Assembly (NCBI GenBank): GCA_963204975.1
Contig: CAUJJC010000250.1
Coordinates: 1 to 34,644 of the forward strand
Length of the DNA stretch: 34,644 nt
Source of the DNA: Verrucomicrobiota bacterium
GTDB taxonomy: Bacteria > Verrucomicrobiota > Verrucomicrobiia > Verrucomicrobiales > Verrucomicrobiaceae
Reading direction: 5' to 3'
Shown: positions 34,001-34,644 of the stretch, in pieces
Position numbering within the stretch: the stretch's first letter is position 1
Layout: each line of letters starts with the position of its first letter
Program-made: the position numbers and the translations under genes
The notes under the pieces: model-generated
Seen by the model: the letters and a program-made list of their open reading frames with translations, nothing else
Told to the model about the DNA's origin: nothing
The model's database searches: none

Positions 34001-34644
34001 TTCAAAATGGCTGGCTGAAAGTTCACCAAGCTGCCCACCGAGGCACCGGTGCTGGCATTGATGTCGTAGGGCTGCAAGTCAAGGCGAGCACCGTTGACGA
34101 TACCACCCGTGCCGATCGTGAGGTCTCCCATCACTTGCACGTTGGGCAACTGGGCTGTGCCTGAGGTATTGCGAAGCGCGCCATTCGTCAGCGTGCCCGC
34201 CCCGAAAGGCTGGGCGAACCCAATGCCCTGGACCTGGATGATCTTGCGTGCGGCGTCGGGATCGTCACCGTAGCTCATGTTGCTGCCGCGAATATCGAGC
34301 GTGGCTCCGCTCGCCACGATGATCTCGTTGCCCGCACCAGTTGCTCCTGCCGAACGGTTGTTACCCGTGAGCCAGAGTTCACCCGCGTTGACCTTGATCT
34401 GACCCAGCAGCGTGTAGCCCGCGTTGCGTCCCGTGTCTCCCACCAGATTCTCACTCGTCTGCTGAGCATTCAGGACCAACCGACCATTGCCGATCTTGGT
34501 GAAGCCGGTGTTGGTATAGATGTTGTTGTTCAGGTTGAGCTGCGACCCGGTGGTAATGTCAAAAAAGGCATTGGTAGCAGCGCCTGTGCCGCCGGGGATG
34601 TTCAGAGGGACGGTGTCAGGGATCGTGATCGGACTGCTGACACG
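22060..34644 (-). CDS. Giant autotransporter-repeat surface protein (start beyond window)
   Basis: The frame is open from the right edge to a TAG at 22060, giving at least 4194 codons. Autotransporter-associated beta-strand repeats ('G..K.G.G.L.L...N.Y.G.T.I..G.L') are visible near 34500, 33400, 32150, 31030, 27890, 27470 and 26440. They imply a long beta-helical passenger. Between about 29880 and 28250 there are seven copies of a different 50-70-residue repeat. Two Ig-like domains follow (about 25670-25090), then two copies of a large C-terminal module, each beginning with a putative Ig domain ('GLP.GL.I...TGVISGTP'). No autotransporter beta-barrel, PEP-CTERM or LPXTG-type tag is seen; the chain ends '...SGRVSLLPIF'. 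The likely role is adhesion or structure at the cell surface. The co-oriented cassette downstream is a candidate export partner by position only. Frames starting at internal TTG or ATG codons near 34479 are not real starts, because the homology continues upstream. Confidence 0.9.
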   Translation of the reverse strand, partial: RVSSPITIPDTVPLNIPGGTGAATNAFFDITTGSQLNLNNNIYTNTGFTKIGNGRLVLNAQQTSENLVGDTGRNAGYTLLGQIKVNAGELWLTGNNRSAGATGAGNEIIVASGATLDIRGSNMSYGDDPDAARKIIQVQGIGFAQPFGAGTLTNGALRNTSGTAQLPNVQVMGDLTIGTGGIVNGARLDLQPYDINASTGASVGSLVNFQPAILNSNGGARALKKIGTGDFVIHDALVTGFGQFNIAEGEFRWERNNAPNVGNANMTTSAFQSLLLAYSNQSPLDVTLGTGVGGPLVLGPVVGSRLEFYRNVDTHHLVPITMDGGIAAANKGTNYIEANSDGGSGTSVPASRVYLDGGITVIGAAKNNIFNIDGGLGNNVLASQGNQAQDILLKMIIGAPITGDGGFSKVGFRELRLTANNTYMGDTIIARSGRMVLPGRSDVVSLNGQNYTTLGAAESWGEFGLTLNGNGRLSGTANIIMERSGMLTLDNSTRLDASSAVVTTNLADRVNNAANVIMRQGWLRLIGADSGNTSEAIATAGAKLQAQAGTNLIDLWPKEGSNQTLTLTIGEISRSPGAVIRFRNLDSTSGFSSTLVGSSENVQVALTSLGSLSEVGSGATATSRKIIPGLLGGSAPNAIYQDTRFTSDLYTQGFNLQNATGSHFMTWDNGFLRPLDDSEYAAASNGLIGSALNGQNVNVTDFNHFVRESVSLNSLRFGPTMDSDASGSALHDGSQITSYTDNWQPTIYIDSSAVLSVASGMISSAAFAIAGTGVNETTYIRGGAVDFGNREGIINNQNYWLRLTDGTYQTNNFELQTAIRGSGGLTKVGNANVVLDGLNTYTGTTTINDGVLFARNGRNALGANGRANGVINTGNNIVIQGSGDFRLTNGVMIGAPGAPKDLLVKALTGENQILRAENGNNALYGNITLDHVDSNGHATQLGRPRMSVNTNQSLVINGDIAGGDTALTEDVYYTDSRMLSLNGAGYIWLRGQVGDKFDASGLPVPVSGVVTSLPSSATVTNENQVFRLQITANDDLNVAFDKQYNAAGRLSMDRGVMLVNYDPATLGVGETGFWTQAALSRLTGDTALGGSATSITSNSTNANGQTSQHGFLLANNLGDGGGSAAVFLTRANQVFNMPEWRVSNNHGGAAWIGGTNETGTVTFGGAPGVFTHGNANLSLDKSPRFYAMAGGNVVINHRLNGGSFIKVGRGTVTLRNTVRKEGSDTHTFELGGGQLVVDMNSQWTSSTATLPVNTPVSQIGNQNFTSTGGIFRAQGVSSTWAGLVGSDRTSGNNVTVNVATDGGADGRVTRFNSGHTQIIAEARDGKNFTLAIGNTRSQTNPTLTRNLGATASFVSYNSTGPVPYTQTETAASGSTAAQVKTISGVTAVNGTVAVTDGTFTWSQASGSSSTLWTVSYNASNQQVSVTYNPALGATRTLTITCQVLGTSRINLSVNPQTSVALQNGLIPWAVTGSAPNQASEFTLIDATDGNRVKGFGRSPDEFKNDLTLWTRGEDISEDTEDARVGGAGFFGTLNAGGTVSTLRFDAAADSAINVASGQSLFVANSGLLVSSATGTANKAINGGRLVASLIMSGRVTKDQNLVTGLDNTSELYVGMPVSGTGIPGGTYVQEIVSPTSVKLTANATITTVRPTQGIQFGTAELIVHQYGQGDLTINSGMGNGTTSVSGMVTTLGSTTVTVASTLGLAPGTILVGNNIPAGATVVEVTGATSFTMSLPAYAGGDAGSVLLVPARTMPATIADVSMTANSNIISAATIEPVVEGMVITGPGIPNGTLVLTKNFNTQELTLSNKATTTLNGQVLFVTMPNDIPSAAVEFTGGATTFDSTTASVSNTGPMFEGMGIVVIGGNQIPSNTVVRTLASSADVNNTTSFQLSQKATASASGLTFTAIKGAVALNNVTVTANSNVVTTASTTGLIAGMPVLLPNVPAGAVVQGVTNSTTFTISIPVPAVTVGATTGLTGFAQYPASMPSLLTGGQTVSTPGNERKLVVSNTAGITVGLPIIGPNLQSGTVVEQVFNATTLIVSKNVTGAGSNNNYLIGTKSFLPVVLLNAIITSGSNVVHVASTAGLSEGLVVIAPGIAGGATILEVNSANAFTVSSNATASSTGSSITVVSPMSLVVSGPMTTTGEPVTTGAVVLTNTDNNYGGKTYINGGVLSIDDDSVLGPDPANEITDQVTINGGTLRWTGPNGLFSQTRGITLAGSGGVIDVVNPSTNLMIQKGIVSQELYRGDLIKMGAGTLTFEGDNGNMGSFQGLIDVKQGTLRVAGDNPNAGAGTSSIFGSNISWADGTVMRSGTNLMLQMGNANGGGDWNFEEFITFEGNNVVTVGTLGAAVRPMNWNGPIAMNGTTTFEVVPGQIFRLNNGGGFIQGSGDIIKDGQGTLEFRENIPDWKGGLTILQGRTLVINQGDALGSGNRTAYTPTLLNPTPAAGIGSFIDGNIFTNTKFITLGSNQSQGVAELLIQPDLGTAGSVWEVNLPINVTYGPAQTKRIGAAYIPNVNGSIQRFNGDITLNDNVVLYYEDNNASTAAGGEFVNVEYNGRFVDGAVTSGNLVIDTNEGANGGSRTDNTNGRTFVTHSFNADNSGWSGDLVISNNTTYGHDQTSIARLGHSLATTAKNDVTMNYNSILQAGGNAVTIGSLQTKGGDGAFLGNVGTVSANSNASTEIIENAALTPGTLRIAQATPANVEVKWDALFRDGSPASTVTAPGSSLGGASLSIVKSGAGWASLTLQNQYTGTTVIEQGTLQVGVGGIGDTGAVRNANVAGLTLNLGGTLAGSGTVQGAAVLNGLIKPGDVGGNAMGTLHITGNVEFGATSETIFQIKRPSFNIPSLPSAQAGTEVDGLYAGLRDALLSLNDSTTYGNELNTAILSTQHDSLMIGGTVKVTPNAKFTVLLDGYSPTAGDVFRLINLDPNLTLDASGAVGPLAVSTGGALRFGSTGAEDLILPSLGESFLWDTSLFATHGLVLVVGSGQINDAILQPTSWPVNRLVPLNTSLNMNVQAVGKQPIGYVWKKNGTAIPGGGGTSYTISSVNAATVGKYSASATNSVATVERPAAVIAAVDTTTTSTVLLKANGTTTLKAITALPAAVPAGYFGYEWMRNGVPINDTDTSVSSASIKPYAGTTTATLTIKSFAAEFEGVYTCKVTMSRSIPNTSNPPTAPSLVTGANTVLLAATPEIGSVALPSAKVGSPYGPPSGYQVPFISSPANKKPTSWIATGLPTGLAIHPTTGVISGTPTQSTTSTIKFQNIRITATNAAGSVTAGPFTIVVSPLSTNVVGTFVALTERSGTATTGTLGLGARLDATVAVTAKWTGKLIIGGTTYPLSGSLNSAGLNPTATFTIKRSTEKPAKSDLTLFLEFDASNGGLVSGTVTDVGASPTVANLSGWRAAFSATAPATTRAGIHNFKASIPALLQGDEENYPQGDSYASANVSTAGSVVVAGKAADGSAVATTAPLGASGQFLIYQFLYSAAKPGSFAGTAVIGDVPNIHAVTGSISWSRTGGQLATTPYPNGWAAPITLTVMGGLYVPPVTPYVVMAASPSAATNARITFFDSTGIDTTESVQAAVANLAAFKIKSPAIYTAPATNPATVTMSIASATGLVTGTFKLTDPGKVRTVSYFAMIVPDTTTPSTIDQVGAGFFTIPGVTTATGIRSGRVNMVADPVPDPAYAPVLLAPTFPTVAVSAAFNYAFPYDADPAKAPTSWSATGLPKGLTINASTGVISGTPVATSTGPVTYNAIYVTAKGRGGITVLGPFTMVVAPLHPHSIGTFVAIADRSGSTLTGTGATTGTLGLGARLDITTTYLGDYTGKLTVGATSYTLKGKLDNAGANPRGVHAVTRVSPLTALTVTFDLLTSGSRLVTGTITDTAATTANINGWGLVWNTNKVGGNPATTRVGLHNSMLSIPALLEGDTANPNVPQGDGYMSANASLAGSVIVAGKTSEGSAIASTAPMGPNGEFLVYQFLYTAANPGSLYGTPSISSSNHAVSGSLSWAKAQQPDSVKVYKAGWPAAPLSLDVSGGLYVVPVKPNNILGARSADSPAGVVVNFNDYINGTVTFFGDSGLPASYSATNPNHDSNNDGLTTQQGVRILSPAVLGTTTTRTNPGSLTMTFTTATGLFTGSITLKDGTTTRVVPYFGMIIPDAQTASANDAIGAGYFVLPALSPATASKSGRVSLLPIF
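22063..23600 (-). repeat. C-terminal module, copy 2 (protein C-terminus)
   Basis: It repeats copy 1 motif by motif: 'TSWSATGLPKGLTINASTG', 'GTFVAIADRSG', 'TGTLGLGARLDITTT', 'GEFLVYQFLYTAANPGSL' and 'GAGYFVLPA'. It differs by an acidic 'NHDSNNDGLTT' loop (about 22350-22385) where copy 1 has a shorter, unrelated sequence; the loop looks like a calcium-binding DxNxDG turn. Confidence 0.75.
23601..25080 (-). repeat. C-terminal module, copy 1
   Basis: About 490 residues: a putative Ig domain ('TSWIATGLPTGLAIHPTTG') and a beta-rich domain with 'GTFVALTERSG', 'TGTLGLGARLDATVA', 'GQFLIYQFLYSAAKPGSF' and the ending 'GAGFFTIPG'. It is repeated in the same order in the following copy. Confidence 0.75.
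28250..29880 (-). repeat. Seven-copy protein repeat inside the giant protein
   Basis: About 540 residues are made of seven diverged copies of a 50-70-residue unit. The core pattern is 'S..V.VAST.GL..GM.V.G..IP.GT.V..V...T.F.LS..AT'. Examples are 'VGMPVSGTGIPGGTYVQEI', 'EGMVITGPGIPNGTLV' and 'AGMPVLLPNVPAGAVVQGV'. The unit resembles short beta repeats seen in phage tail fibres and bacterial adhesins. It interrupts the autotransporter-type repeats on both sides. DNA copies are too diverged to be slipped-strand repeats. Confidence 0.7.

Noticed and set aside
22060..34479. Treating the TTG at 34479 as the start of the giant protein
   Set aside because: The same frame stays open for 55 more codons to the window edge and encodes 'GFTKIGNGRLVL', a family repeat. 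The start is therefore outside.
1..34644. tRNA, rRNA, CRISPR, insertion sequence or attachment sites
   Set aside because: Read-through by eye showed no spaced identical repeats, cloverleaf sequences, transposase frames or terminal inverted repeats. The gaps between genes are all under 260 bases.

Overview
The window looks like a chromosomal segment of a Verrucomicrobiota bacterium, probably Verrucomicrobiaceae or a relative. The strongest marker is a complete four-gene Verru_Chthon cassette (A-B-C-D), a type IV pilin-like gene set known mainly from Verrucomicrobium and Chthoniobacter. It lies beside a giant protein with autotransporter-associated beta-strand repeats. Most start codons lack a clear Shine-Dalgarno sequence, and many genes encode secreted beta-rich proteins. 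I saw no tRNA, rRNA, CRISPR array, insertion sequence or phage gene.

Layout, left to right. (1) 1-2325, minus: a secreted protein with BNR-like propeller repeats and a Calx-beta domain, cut by the left edge. It has its own promoter in the 250-base gap to its right. (2) 2577-12232, minus: a probable operon transcribed in the order transglutaminase/DUF2126 amidoligase fusion, circularly permuted ATP-grasp/alpha-E fusion, small transglutaminase-like protein, and HerA-like ATPase. The first three form a known context predicted to ligate and cleave amide-linked peptides; the ATPase is the less expected member. (3) 12312-14563, plus: an A-type Fe-S carrier, overlapped by one base by an HscB-like protein that has lost the HPD motif, then an ACS-type MFS transporter. 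(4) 14582-21886, minus: the Verru_Chthon cassette A-B-C-D, tightly packed and more AT-rich than the flanks. (5) 22060 to the right edge, minus: one open reading frame of at least 4194 codons, encoding a giant surface or secreted protein whose start lies outside the window.

The giant gene and the cassette are co-oriented and only 173 bases apart. That gap holds a hairpin just after the giant gene, then a tandem 11-bp repeat abutting a candidate promoter for the cassette. The giant protein has no recognisable autotransporter beta-barrel or sorting tag at its C-terminus. The cassette proteins map by sequence onto the minor pseudopilins of type II secretion (A like GspK, B like GspI, C like GspJ, D like GspH). 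I therefore infer that the cassette may form a pseudopilus tip that helps export or display the giant neighbour. This is a hypothesis, but it is the most interesting reading of the window.
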